Source: Alligator mississippiensis (taxonomy: Eukaryota; Chordata; Crocodylia; Alligatoridae). From it: DNA of 64,000 nucleotides. The DNA is taken from assembly GCF_030867095.1 (NCBI RefSeq), contig NC_081824.1, forward strand, positions 240,928,719-240,992,718, read 5' to 3'. Below the pieces are notes generated by a model. The model saw only the letters and a list, made by a program, of their open reading frames with translations, searched no databases and was not told the DNA's origin. The number at the start of each line of letters is the position of its first letter. The first letter of the stretch is position 1. The translations under genes were made by a program, and so were the position numbers. Positions 1 to 10,300 of the stretch are shown here, in pieces.

Positions 1-1017
1 GCAACCTCAACTGCTGACATGGTATCTCTGGGAAACTCATAACTAAAGACAAGAACCAATAATAACTTCCCTTAATTGCAACCTAATTTCACCCAGAAAC
101 CTTTAAATATACACGTAAAAGTTTAAATTATTACAGTACAATTTTAGTTAAATTACTCAGTAGGGAGATCTGATTGCAAATGCTAATTTTCCTAAAGGAC
201 TCGTTTTTAAATTAATATCTTCACAAACTAATAGTTAAGTGCTCTTGTAAAGTATCAGAATAAATGCTGAGAACTTAATAGGACAGGCTGCTATTTTCAT
301 AATAAGGAAGCCACTCCACCCCCCCCAAAAAACCCCACACGCCTTAAATAAGGCAAAACCAGCATCGCTATAAATATGTGGCAACCTACTTATTCATTTA
401 ACATTATAAAAAAAAGTAGCATAACTAAGGATGAGTGGCATAAATGCAAGTTTGGGTACAACCATGTTAAATACAGTATTTGACAGACTAAACATTTCTC
501 AGAATGGCAATTTTAAGTTGACTATCCTTCAACTGATATTTCCCAACTAAAAAGATATCCATTAAACATGCTGATCTCAAGATTACACAGTATTTTTTTT
601 TAAAGTTTGTAGTGTCAGAGTCCAAGTGGTACAGTAAAAGGTCATTTAACAGAGGTGTAAGAAGGTACAGCTCCACACCTGAGGGAAAGCCAGCATACAG
701 GATAGTGCCATCTGCTGTACTGCTGTGACAACAGTCAACCATGGTACAGACTATTTTTGTGCCTCCCCTCAGCCCCCAAAGGCAATGCCTGGGGCTGCTG
801 CTCCAGTTGCCCCACCCCACCAGTTATGCTACTGACATTTAATATGGCATCAGATTGTGTTATATCAGCAGGGTCAGATTTATAATTTTGTAGCTGTTCA
901 CTTCTTTGCCTCACATGCCTGGGTTTTATAAAGTATGAGAAAGACAAGCAACACCTAGACTGGTATCTTAACTTGACCATGTCAACCCAGTTCAGCACAC
1001 CCAGCAGCACCATTTAC
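1..1017 (-). other. WDR3: WDR3 intron 3 (partial), no gene seen
   Basis: This AT-rich stretch lies downstream, in the WDR3 sense, of the third coding exon and runs off the left edge. I looked on the minus strand for the next WD40 exon of WDR3 and did not find it, so the remaining exons lie outside the window. I see no convincing repeat boundary or RNA gene. The short open frames here do not start with ATG or resemble known proteins. Confidence 0.7.
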
Positions 1018-1136
1018 CTGGAAACCAGCAAGTTCTTCTCTCTCAAAAAGAGCACCTGTGTGACAGCATCCTTGTGTCCCTTCAGCCGGTACAAGCCACT
1101 CTCATTAATGATGTCCCACACAATGACATCTGTATC
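1018..1136 (-). CDS. WDR3: WDR3 coding exon 3
   Basis: The 119-nt exon reads [20 protein letters not shown] and continues to KNLLVS, the second WD40 blade of WDR3. On the minus strand the acceptor is CCTTTCAG before GATACAG and the donor is GTAAAT (plus 1012-1017). It starts in phase 0, fitting exon 2, and ends two bases into a codon. Confidence 0.93.
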
Positions 1137-3178
1137 CTGAAAGGGAAGGCACATCACCAAGGGAATGACCTCTGCCTCAAAGAATCTACTGGTCTCAGGT
1201 AAAGCACCTCAGCATTGACATGAAATACTCGCTGCTGTAAGAAGCCTAGCAGGCTTCTTCCACCCTCAAGAGCTGTACAAGGAACCCCCATCCTCCCTCC
1301 AACTCCTGCCCTACTATTCCAGCTGTGGGCTCCCTTCACAGCCCTGCCAGTGCACCCTAATCCTGACCCTTGCTACTCTATTCCAAAGAAATCCCACAAA
1401 ACCATTCACATATTTCTCACCCAAACCCTGGATTACCTGGTAATATTATGCCTCCAGCCATTCCCCCATAGTTAGGGTCTACAATGATCTCCAAAGACCA
1501 TCTACTTCTTCTCAATTTACAAAAGGGCTGACCTCCAGAGTTGACTTTCCCCAACCAAATCTCACCTTTGAGCCTGATACCAGCCTGCCTCCCAGCTGAT
1601 CATACTTCAGAGCAGTAACAGAAGCCTTGTGTCCATTAAAAGTGACAATTGCTTCACCATTCAAGAGGCTAAAAACACGGACTGCTCCATCTTCATATCC
1701 AACGGCCAAGTGCAGCCCATCTGGGGATGGGCAGAGAGAAGTGACCTCCTGTTTGAGGCCCTGAAGGATGAGAACCTATCATTTTAAGAAGAGAAGATGT
1801 CTGCAATATGATGTGACATATCAGATCCAGGCACTCACAGGGAATAGAAGAGTGTACTGTGCATCTACCTCACCAACCTGGAGGGCATCCAGAGCTTTAG
1901 ACACTATTTTCTCACACCTCTTTGCTCTAGTAAGTTTTGTATCATTGCACCATTTAAGAAGGGGTAGACTGAGACAAGAAGGAAAATTATTCCCCCCAGC
2001 CACATGGGAAATGATGACTAGATCCCAAAAGTCTGAATTACCAGTCCTGTGTAACAGCCAGATTGCTGTTCCCTGCTTACCAGTAGCAGAGGCCTGCTAA
2101 CCCTGTGCTATGAAACCATACAATTTCCTCACATCCCACATCCTTCTCTTAGGTGTACGACAAAGCTTTCCCACACAACACAAAGGGGTCCAGAACTCTA
2201 AAGCCATTTTCAAAACAGCTTGTTAGCAACCAGCATCTTGCCAACCACTGGTGCAACGCCCTAGCCATTTTGCATTGAACACCAGCTCTTATGATCCCAG
2301 ACTCTGTTTAGTAAGGAAACAGTGTGTCAGGTTACTCTCCACTGTAGCCACAGAAATTTAACTTTCATTTGGCAACCAGCGACGTTGGACAGCATCCTTT
2401 CCATTCTCAGCTTGTGTAAAGGACAACTCTTCTGACAGCACAACACCCTTACCCATGCCCTTGTATAGTGGGTGTCTGTAATACCTGAACACAGGCACCC
2501 AGGCCTCCAGGAACAAGGAAATCCTGTTCAGACATCTGGACAATAATGCTCTTCCCCAACTAAATCAGTGACTCAAGACCAAACTTAGAGTAAAGAGCTT
2601 CGCCTAAAAAATGCCACTGAGGCATGTACTTGTATTCTGTACTGGTGCCAGGGGCGGCCAAATTTAGCCTAAAGCCTGAACGAGCAAACAAGGAAAGAGG
2701 CAAGTCATCCACATAACCGAGGGACGCCCACGGGTGCTACAAGCAGCTGGATCGCTCCAGCTCCAAACTGCCGGAAGACACGGGACCTTTATAGTAAGTC
2801 TACTCTTCCCTGTTGCACGTCACGTCAGGTCACTCGTGCCACCGCCCGTTGTGGGCCGGGGGCGCAGGAGGGATACCCCGCCCGCGCTGCGAGCCCGAGG
2901 ACACCGGGCGCTGCAGAGGCAGTTCAAGCCGGCGCCCCCGGGGCTCTGGGCGGCGCGGAAGGCGGACGGGCGGGCGGGCGCGCGCCCCGGCGGCGGGTGG
3001 ACCTCACCTTCTCGCCCCTACGGGTGTCCCAGAGAAAGACGTGCTCGCACGCCGGCACCGCCACATAGCGGCCGCTCTCGCCGCGCAGAGGCACATACGC
3101 CACGTTGCCCTTGGGACTAGCAATGAGGCCGAACACCGCGGAGGCCCCGTAGCGCAGGTACTGCCTCGTGAGTCCCAT
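1018..3178 (-). CDS. WDR3: WDR3, 5' part of gene (three coding exons)
   Basis: WDR3 (yeast Utp12/Dip2) is a nucleolar WD40-repeat protein of the small-subunit processome, needed for early pre-18S rRNA processing. Three minus-strand exons (3178-3008, 1775-1566, 1136-1018) join with phases 0, 0 and 2 into about 166 residues. They begin [10 protein letters not shown] and match the vertebrate WDR3 N-terminus, including [32 protein letters not shown] and [20 protein letters not shown], which are the first WD repeats. Human WDR3 is about 943 residues, so most of the gene lies left of position 1. The gene is divergent from GDAP2 and shares its CpG-island promoter, as in other vertebrates. No frame break is visible in these exons. 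Identification is from remembered family sequence; a protein search would confirm it. Confidence 0.95.
1137..1565 (-). other. WDR3: WDR3 intron 2
   Basis: The intron runs from donor GTGAG (plus 1561-1565) to the acceptor next to 1136. No repeat or RNA gene is recognised in it. Confidence 0.8.
1566..1775 (-). CDS. WDR3: WDR3 coding exon 2
   Basis: The 210-nt exon encodes 70 residues, [20 protein letters not shown] through [11 protein letters not shown], covering the end of WD blade 1 and most of blade 2. The acceptor is GATAG before GTTCTC at 1775 and the donor is GTGAG at 1561-1565. Both ends are in phase 0. Confidence 0.94.
1776..3007 (-). other. WDR3: WDR3 intron 1
   Basis: The donor GTGAGG (plus 3002-3007) opens the intron. 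The part nearest exon 1 lies in the CpG island; the rest is ordinary AT-rich intron. I recognise no repeat family or RNA gene in it. The open frames on both strands do not match WDR3 or any protein I know. Confidence 0.75.
3008..3178 (-). CDS. WDR3: WDR3 coding exon 1 with start codon
   Basis: The 171-nt exon encodes exactly 57 residues, from the ATG at 3178-3176 (CAT on the plus strand) through DTRRGEK, followed by a GTGAGG donor. The start is chosen because [10 protein letters not shown] is the conserved WDR3 N-terminus and no similar sequence continues upstream. The GC-rich minus frame that continues toward 3757 is promoter sequence, not coding. Confidence 0.95.
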
Positions 3179-3249
3179 GGCGCACCCGCTCCCCGAGTCC
3201 TCCACCTCCCCACGAGACCGGAACCAGCACACCGCGAAGGACACACGTG

Positions 3250-3259
3250 GGCGGAAGTG
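3250..3259 (+). promoter_or_regulatory. ETS-like site (GCGGAAGTG)
   Basis: The core GGAAGTG follows an E-box CACGTG at 3244-3249. It is a weaker match than the second ETS site at 3317. Confidence 0.45.
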
Positions 3260-3299
3260 AGGTACAATACCCGCCCCCCGAGTGCTGGCTGGCCACGGG

Positions 3300-3304
3300 A
3301 TTGG
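3300..3304 (-). promoter_or_regulatory. Inverted CCAAT box (ATTGG)
   Basis: ATTGG in the context GGGATTGGCAGG is an NF-Y-type box on the minus strand, within the promoter core. Confidence 0.5.
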
Positions 3305-3316
3305 CAGGGGCTGATC

Positions 3317-3325
3317 CCGGAAGTG
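3317..3325 (+). promoter_or_regulatory. ETS/GABP site (CCGGAAGTG)
   Basis: This is a full consensus match, typical of divergent housekeeping promoters, and lies 4 bp before the GC box. Confidence 0.6.
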
Positions 3326-3328
3326 GAA

Positions 3329-3338
3329 GGGCGGGGCC
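3329..3338 (+). promoter_or_regulatory. GC box (Sp1/KLF)
   Basis: GGGCGGGGCC matches the Sp1 consensus. It lies directly between the ETS site and the kappaB-like site. Confidence 0.6.
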
Positions 3339-3350
3339 GGGAATTTCCCC
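3339..3350 (+). promoter_or_regulatory. kappaB-like site (GGGAATTTCCCC)
   Basis: The sequence fits GGGRNNYYCC and is close to a perfect palindrome. Whether NF-kB uses it is unknown. Confidence 0.45.
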
Positions 3351-4164
3351 AGTTGCTTTGCGAGGGAATGTCTCTGGCCCGCCCTGAGCTGGCATCGAGT
3401 CACCGGGCGGGAGGAGTGTGGTCCGCACGTGAGTGAGCGGGGCCGGGGCGCGGCGTTCCGGCACCCCCTCACCCCAGGTGGCCGCGCCCCCGGGCGGGGC
3501 GGGAGGGGCTTGTTCTGGCGGCCCGGGCCCCCGGCGCTTCCTCGGGCGGTCTGTGCGTGCGGGTGCTCGGGGGCTTTCTCCCAGGTGCCTGCAGTTGCGC
3601 TCGGCTGCCCCTGGGGTGGTGCCGGCTCGCGCAGCGCTGCTGACGCCCTCTGTGCAGCTGCTAAGCGGCAGCGTCTGTTACCACTTGCGGTTGCGCCTCT
3701 GACTTGCCTTTCCTGTGCCAGAGCAGCGGGTGTCGGCGCTGGCCATAAAAAAAACAAAACCTTATGGCATCAGGTGCCGCCTGGCTCTACCCGTAGGGAA
3801 CTGGATGCTCCAGCTGCCTTTCCTAGAGAGCTCCTGGGTGCCGTAGGGCGGGTTACTTGCACTGATCGCTTTGAATATGGCTACTGACAGTTCTCTTTGT
3901 TTCCTGTCTGCCCAGCTTGAGATCCTGGGGTCTAAATTGTACAAAGGCAAAGTATTTGCAGCTGCAGCTGAAACCTGGGCCTCAAATATACAATGATTTG
4001 TATAAATACTATGCATTCAGAAAAAATGGGCCAGAGGCATCTCGGGTTGGGCACACACGACTATTGGACAGTTGTAACTAGTCTTTCTGTTCCTTGGTTT
4101 CATATCTGTAAATGAGGATGAAGATACAGCAGCCTCAGTCAGAGGTTCAGTGAGGGTTAGGGTT

Positions 4165-4450
4165 TATGAGAAGAACAACATGTGCCCCCGAAGGCTGGGG
4201 GGGCACGGCGATTGCCTGCAGGGGGCGGCAGCAAACGCAGTGCTCCTGCAGGCAGCTGCAGCAGTGTCACCGGGGTGGAGGGAGTGGTGAGTGCCAGCTG
4301 GCAGTCGGCAACTGCCCACATAGGCTAGCGGCAGCAGCGAGTGGGGGGTGGCAAACGGCAACCGCCTGCAGGCGCTGCCAGCAGCATCGGTGGCATTTCT
4401 CTCAGGGTGTGCACCTCCAGTCTTGGGGGGGGGTGCACCCCCAATGGTAT
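4165..4450. repeat. GC-rich interspersed repeat
   Basis: A GC-rich block in AT-rich intron opens with TGTGCCCCCGAAGG followed by a GGGGGGGCAC run and closes with a G9 tract and GTGCACCCCC. The interior repeats GCAGG/GCAGC motifs. It is probably the interior of a non-autonomous transposon of the family seen at 20.4, 25.4 and 28.7 kb, but ends and class are unclear. Confidence 0.4.
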
Positions 4451-6144
4451 GTGAAGCACTCAAACTAGAGGTGAGCACCATAAAATATTTAAGTATCTAT
4501 TTTGTCTTCAGAGTAGGTTTGACTACTGTGGAAATTTGACAAAAGATTACAAATATAAACAATGAGGAGAAAACAGTATTGAGTAGCTGACTGGTCAGCG
4601 AACACCTTTTGTCTTCATCACTGAATGATTAAAATATTATATAGGAATTAGTTTGTCATCATGTAACTAAACCAGTGTTGCAAAGCACAGGTACAAGGAG
4701 CTGACTTAATATTGCATGGGCAAACTTGGTTCTTATGCTTTATTTTAGAACTATAATATGCCTTCGTCACAGGGAATTTCCTGTGTGTGTAATCCTGGAT
4801 AGTTCATAATGTCCCGTCCTTACTAGTCTCTGAGCATGGTCCAGAAGTGCATAAATTTATTTCACCAGTATTTTCCCTATAAAGTTCTTTCTCTTTGCCT
4901 CTCTTCTGGGGAAGAATTGCATACAGAAGTTAGCCTTTTTTGGTCCACTTTTGCTTTGGGGCTATCTTTCTGTGTATGGTGCTATATAAGGATCAGAGAA
5001 GACAAGGTTGAAGAAGTATGGCCTGCACTTTGAGTAGAAAGTGGCAAAGTTTGAGTTGGACTTCAGTTGCTGAGCATGTCCCATGGTTTGTAGCTGAGCC
5101 CACAAGAAACATCACCTGCACAAACAAGCTTTCCTTTATGATAGTGTTCCCCCAGTCTAAGCTTCTGACCCCATGTGGAATTGAGGCCTCCATAGAAATT
5201 CAGTTGGAAAAGCTGGGGACACATCAGAAGGGGGCTTGTGAGCCTGAAAAGCCCAGAAACCATTGCCTTGTGACAATGCCATGGTGCCTGAAGACCAGAG
5301 TTATCAGCCAGAGTTTTCATCCCAGTGGTTTTTGTATGTGCTGGGATTAGATGAGGACCACAACTTTGAACTTGACTCTGTTCTGCTTGTTGTGTTTCCT
5401 TCAGCCATATGGGCTACTGTAATATACTGTACTTATCTATACTAATTGAGAGCTGAGGTATTTTTCTGGTGCTGTTGCTTGTACCATCCAATAGAGAATT
5501 GAAGTCTTGTAGTCCAGACAGAAGGTGACAAAGGCGTGTATAACTAATTCAGGTCATAGTTTTGTTCACTAGAAGACTATCCTATCCTGACAGAAAAGTT
5601 TGCTTGTTGCTGTGGCTTCCCAAAAGCAGTGTGTCAGTGAGGAATCCTGCTCTGCTAAATACAGCAGAGTGAAGCTATAGAAGTGGTATGTGATAGCATA
5701 ATCTAAGTAGTACTACTTACAACAGCAGGAAGATTCAGTGGCATAGTCCTTAACAAGTGATAGCAGCCAGAATACAGAGATATTAGGTACTTAACTATAT
5801 TTGCTAGAACAGCCTTCTAGAAAGAGATTGGTCAGTGTGTCTCACTGTATTTTATTGACTGGCAGTCCACTGAGTAGTGTTGAATTTTGCAAAAAAGTGA
5901 GCAAATTCAATTTTTAGAAAGTGGGGGATATGTTGTGTAAAGTGCTACGGGTCTGAGTCTATAAAATGTTCAGCACCTTTTTATTTTTAATTGATTTCAG
6001 CAGTTCTTCATTTAGAGTGGAGGGTGCTCAGCATCTCACAGGATTGGATCCTGCAGCATTAAGGTAATTAAAAATTGGTGTATACATATTTATATAATTT
6101 CCTACTTTATTTAAAGTGGGGTTCTGGCATCCTACAAAGGGTTA

Positions 6145-6430
6145 ATGTGTGGGCCCCCCCCAGGTTCCTACCTGGCCACTGCTCCCCCTATTGCTCCAAC
6201 TGTTGCTGAAGCCAGGGTTTGTAGACTCTCTTCCTGCTTCAGCTTTTGCCTCCTGCATCCACCCCAGAGAGCAAGGCAGTGCAGCCTATGGTGCTGGGGC
6301 AGCTTGCGGTTCAGAACTGCCTGCATATGCCACTCAGTGAGATGGGAGCTCTGTGTGGGCCTGTTCCTGCGCATGGTGCACTGGAGTGGGGGATGCATGT
6401 GACACCCAGCTGCTTAGAAGTTAGACAGCC
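6145..6430. repeat. GC-rich interspersed repeat, unclassified
   Basis: A locally GC-rich block with a C8 run at its left edge is embedded in AT-rich intron. Both strands carry short open frames of no recognisable similarity. No clear terminal repeats are visible. Confidence 0.3.
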
Positions 6431-7218
6431 CTGATTTAAATCATTCAGTCACTTTGATTTTTGTTCTATAGGATGCTACTGTCAATGTGAAATTTTAAAA
6501 TTGGTACAATCAACATTTTAGAGAAATTCACTAATTAATTGGAATGTTTTTTCTTATGGTGAGGGAAAGTGATGTTCACGTTTATAAAATTTATAAACAA
6601 ATGGATTGTGTTCAGCTTTAAAAAACTGTTGCATTTAGCTTTACAAAACAACTTTTCATTGTGCTGAGTCCAGCACAGATGCATTGGACCACATTCTACT
6701 CTGCTTAGTACGTGCCCAAGTATGATCCTATTCCATCTTTCATGAGTCTCTGAAAAATTACTGATGCAAAAGGTGGATGGTTCTTTTCTTCCTTGCTGCT
6801 TTTTTGTGAACCATCTTTAAGGCTATAGTGATGTTATGTTTTGAAAATGGATGCTTTACTGAATTTTTAGGGACTCAAACATGGTGGTAGGATAGAGTCA
6901 CACTTAGCCACCTCATAGATGGAATAGGATATGGTCCACTGAGTTGGGGGGAAAAAAAAAAAAAGTAGAACTCTTGTGGGGAGAAAGGTTAGATAAGTGG
7001 TTTTATTTTTCTTAACTACCTTATTTGCAAATAAACTTAATTGTCCTAAAGTTTTTCTTCATAAGGAGTCCAGCTCTTCCAGAATTATTCTTGGTAAAAT
7101 GCCGGGCCTTTGACCTTGCCTTTTTTACCTTTTATCTCTCTTTGAAGCACCTGGAAGGCTCCAGTGAGAACTGGAGTGCTAACAAGTTAGCAGAAAGAAG
7201 AGTTGTTCTTTCCATTCC

Positions 7219-7394
7219 ATGGATCCACTGGGTGCTCCTTCTCAGTTTGTGGATATTGACACACTGCCATGCTGGACTGATTTGTATGTGGCAGAACAAT
7301 TGGATTCTCACCAAGCTCCTGTTGAGAGAGCCCAAGTTGACATTAGGTCACCTTTCCCATACAGGAAAGACATCAATGCCAAAATAGTCTTGTG
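7219..7394 (+). CDS. GDAP2: GDAP2 coding exon 1
   Basis: The exon encodes residues 1-58 and two bases of Trp59 ([20 protein letters not shown] to DINAKIVLW). The donor is GTAAGT at 7395. It covers the linker and the beginning of the macro domain. Confidence 0.95.
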
Positions 7395-10300
7395 GTAAGT
7401 TTGGTTCAGCTCTGTCTTCTCGGTCATTGGTATTTTCCTTTACAGTGGTACCTGAATGCCTAACAAAATGATCTCAACACAAAATAAAATTCTATCATTA
7501 GTCTAATTTGCGCCCCCCATTCCCTGCAGCAGACATACTTCATGTCTAGACAGAAAAGAAAAGGGGAAAGGCTACTGGGGCAAGAGTAAATAATATCCAT
7601 CCCTGTTCAGCTTACAGTAGCTTATTTCTACATTCCTCTTGCGTTTAATTAGTACAAAATAGCTGTGTACTACTTCCTATGGTGCGTTTGTGAGTACATC
7701 TTTCACCTTTTAGTTAATAAACACTAGAACTTACTGTCTCTTCTGATTTATCTTCCTTCTTTATATTGCTGGCTTCATTCTACTTTTTTCTCTGTCTTCA
7801 TTACAGTAGATTATGGCAGCGTGTAGACGAAATGAGAGGCATGTGTGCACGACACTTTAAAGCAGGCTAAATGCTTTTGCACCACTTAATTGTGTCGGTG
7901 TTTGCACACCTTGGTGGTGTATTGCACATTAATTCTAGCCACTGTAGACAATTAGGTGGCATAATGCTCCTTAAATGACTTGAAGGACTTTTAGTTTGCT
8001 GTGCCCCAAGGAGTTTATTTGCTGCTCCTACAACCATGGAGCGAAGCACCAGGCTCCGTGCAGCTCTGGAAAGCCCTGCAGGCAGCCTGGCAACAGCCTG
8101 GGAGAGCAGGCTCTGCCCAAGAAAAGCAGCGAGCCTGATTCCTTTTTTCCTTTTCCCCCCTCCCCCCGGAGCCTGCCTGCCTGAGCTGCACGGGGACAGC
8201 TGCGGTGCCTGCAGGCGGGGGCTGCCGCTGCTGTGGAGGGAAGCAGCGGCCTTCCCACCCCCCCCCACCCCCAGCACAGAGACCGCTCCACCCTCCAGCA
8301 GCTTACCTTCCCCTCCCTGCCAGAAAGGCAGGTAAGTCAGTGGGATGTGCATATGACAAAACGGGTTTAATCAGCCCTAAATTAAAGTGGTGTTTTTTAA
8401 AACCCACCACTTCAATTTAGGGCCCCCGTTTCGTCTACACATGCCTCATAATGTGTTTTCTCATATTGTCTTCAGCGTCTGTTTTTCTTTTTTTTTTCTT
8501 TTGTTTTCCTATCTTACTCTCACTTCCTTTTATATGGTTTTTTTCTTTTTCTTTTTTCTTTTTTTTTTTTTTTTTTTGTCTCCTTACTCTTCTGTTAAAA
8601 TCTGTCTCAGCAGTGCGTGACTGTGCTAACTTATCCCATCAATTTCTCCTCTCTTGCTCTTTCACTTATACCAAGGGTATCAAACTCAAGCAAGTCAGCA
8701 GGCCAGATCCATCATAGGGCTTCTACCCTCAGCTGCCAAACCTGCTGCATTGGCATGGCCAGCATGTGAAGGTTAACAACACTGCTGCTTGCCACCTTAC
8801 CACTGGTTTGCATGCCTAACTGCAATTTCACTCGGGGCATTTAGAAGTGGGTAAGGCCTGGGGGAGATGAGTGGTAGCAGCCCCTGGATTCTGGCCACGG
8901 TGGCACAACAGCTTTAGCAGCCACAGCAAGAGCTACTGTAGGCCGGACCTGGAAGTGGGTCTTTCAGCCGAAGAGAAGTCATCCTACCCACAGCCTCTGT
9001 GTTTGACACGCCTGGTTTTTCCAGCTGACTCCTCATCTTTAAAGTATTGGGTAGACTACCTGAAGATAAATATGAAAAGGAGAATGATCTCTCAGAAATG
9101 GTATTAATTTGAGGATCCAGACCTCAAAACAGCTGCCAAGGAGCAAGTGTGGTGGGATCTCATGCTGCTTAAGCAGAAAAAGAAAATAGTGAGCTCGTAG
9201 CCCCTGTCATATGAGCTTCCAGATTAATGTCTGAAACAGCAAATCCTTTTTTTGCTTCAACCTTCTGCACAGAAGGAGGACTTCTTTCTCAGAGCCTATC
9301 CATACCTGTCTCCCCCACCCCACCCTCTGCTAAAGATATCCTGGATGATGCAGGTGGGTAGGCAGGGCCTCTGCCAGCCTCAGTTTTCATTCCTTCCTTA
9401 CCTGTCTCTGGTCCCTCCTTCAGCTTTCCTTTGCAGTAGCAGAGTGTCAGTGACCAGATTCTTCCCAGTTTCGCCGCTTATCATGGGTTTCTGAGCAGTG
9501 GCAATGAGAGCTTACATGACTGGGTTTTATCATGTCAGGGTTTTTGATTTTGTATTTTGAAGCTGTACACAGTAGCCCTACAGGTTGTGGTTTAAGACTA
9601 AGCACTGCATTAGTTAAGGTGTCTTTTCACAATATGGGCAGTTTCACTCTGCAATTGGAGACTAGAGAGAGAGCAGCTAAGCCTCTCAAATCAAACAGGT
9701 AGCCTCAACCTGCCTACTCTGTTGCCATTCCCTTTATCTTCTTTTCTTCAACAGGGAAATCAGGTAGGCTTTTTTACTCCCTTGCCCAACCCTACACCCT
9801 TGTACATTTGCTTTATTAAGATCCAGAAATGCCTATAAAAATGGTGCAAATGCTTAAGAAAAAGAAAGTGACAAGTTATGAAACAGCTCTTATTTGTACC
9901 ATGATATCCCCACAACATGTTTCTGTTAACAGGTAGCAGCCACCACACCATGACAAGAAATATTCTGCCTCTGAAGAATGATAAAACCTATAATTTCCTT
10001 TGCATCCCTGGTGTTCACTGTTGTCAGGAGCCTACCATTAATGTGTACACTGTGTTGTTTGTTAGAAAAGTATGACAATTCTGTTAAAGGGGTAAGCCTC
10101 TCACCAAAGGATTAGTCTGTTATATATAGTGTTTCATCATCAGCTAGAGGTAGAAGGTACCTTTTGAAGATGGTGAGTCGGTTGTTTCTGTGGAAATGTG
10201 CTGCACAGGCATTAGGGTGTCATTTTAATAGGTTCCCTTGTAACTTGCTATTTATTTACTTCTAGGCTTTGCTTTTATGCAATATCCTCTCAACACACCT

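Larger units (their letters stand above)
3179..3428. promoter_or_regulatory. Bidirectional promoter WDR3/GDAP2
   Basis: Only about 250 bp separate the WDR3 ATG from a strong GTGAGT donor at 3429-3434 that probably closes the untranslated first exon of GDAP2. No TATA box is obvious. The interval holds two ETS-type GGAAGTG sites, a GC box, an inverted CCAAT box, E-boxes at 3244-3249 and 3426-3431 and a kappaB-like site. This is the usual make-up of a TATA-less divergent housekeeping promoter. Transcription start positions cannot be read from sequence alone. Confidence 0.8.
2820..3700. promoter_or_regulatory. CpG island over the WDR3/GDAP2 divergent start
   Basis: CG dinucleotides are dense here and nearly absent from flanking DNA. 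The island covers WDR3 coding exon 1, the inter-gene promoter and the presumed non-coding first exon of GDAP2. Long open frames occur on both strands simply because stop codons are AT-rich. Limits are by eye. Confidence 0.9.
3429..7218 (+). other. GDAP2: GDAP2 5' intron / untranslated region
   Basis: The stretch runs from the putative exon-1 donor to the ATG. The exact 5' end of the ATG-bearing exon is not certain: a pyrimidine-rich acceptor ending CTCTCTTTGAAG at 7147 is a good candidate. GC-rich repeats lie at about 4165-4450 and 6145-6430. Elsewhere (3720-4150, 4480-6130, 6440-7130) I see no gene or clear repeat. Confidence 0.6.

Noticed and set aside
2813-3887. Several GC-rich frames across the promoter on both strands
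   Set aside because: The CpG island lowers stop-codon frequency. Only the WDR3 exon-1 part on the minus strand matches a protein family.
4150-6430. Small ORFs in the first GDAP2 intron
   Set aside because: They overlap GC-rich repeats on both strands and match no family I recognise.
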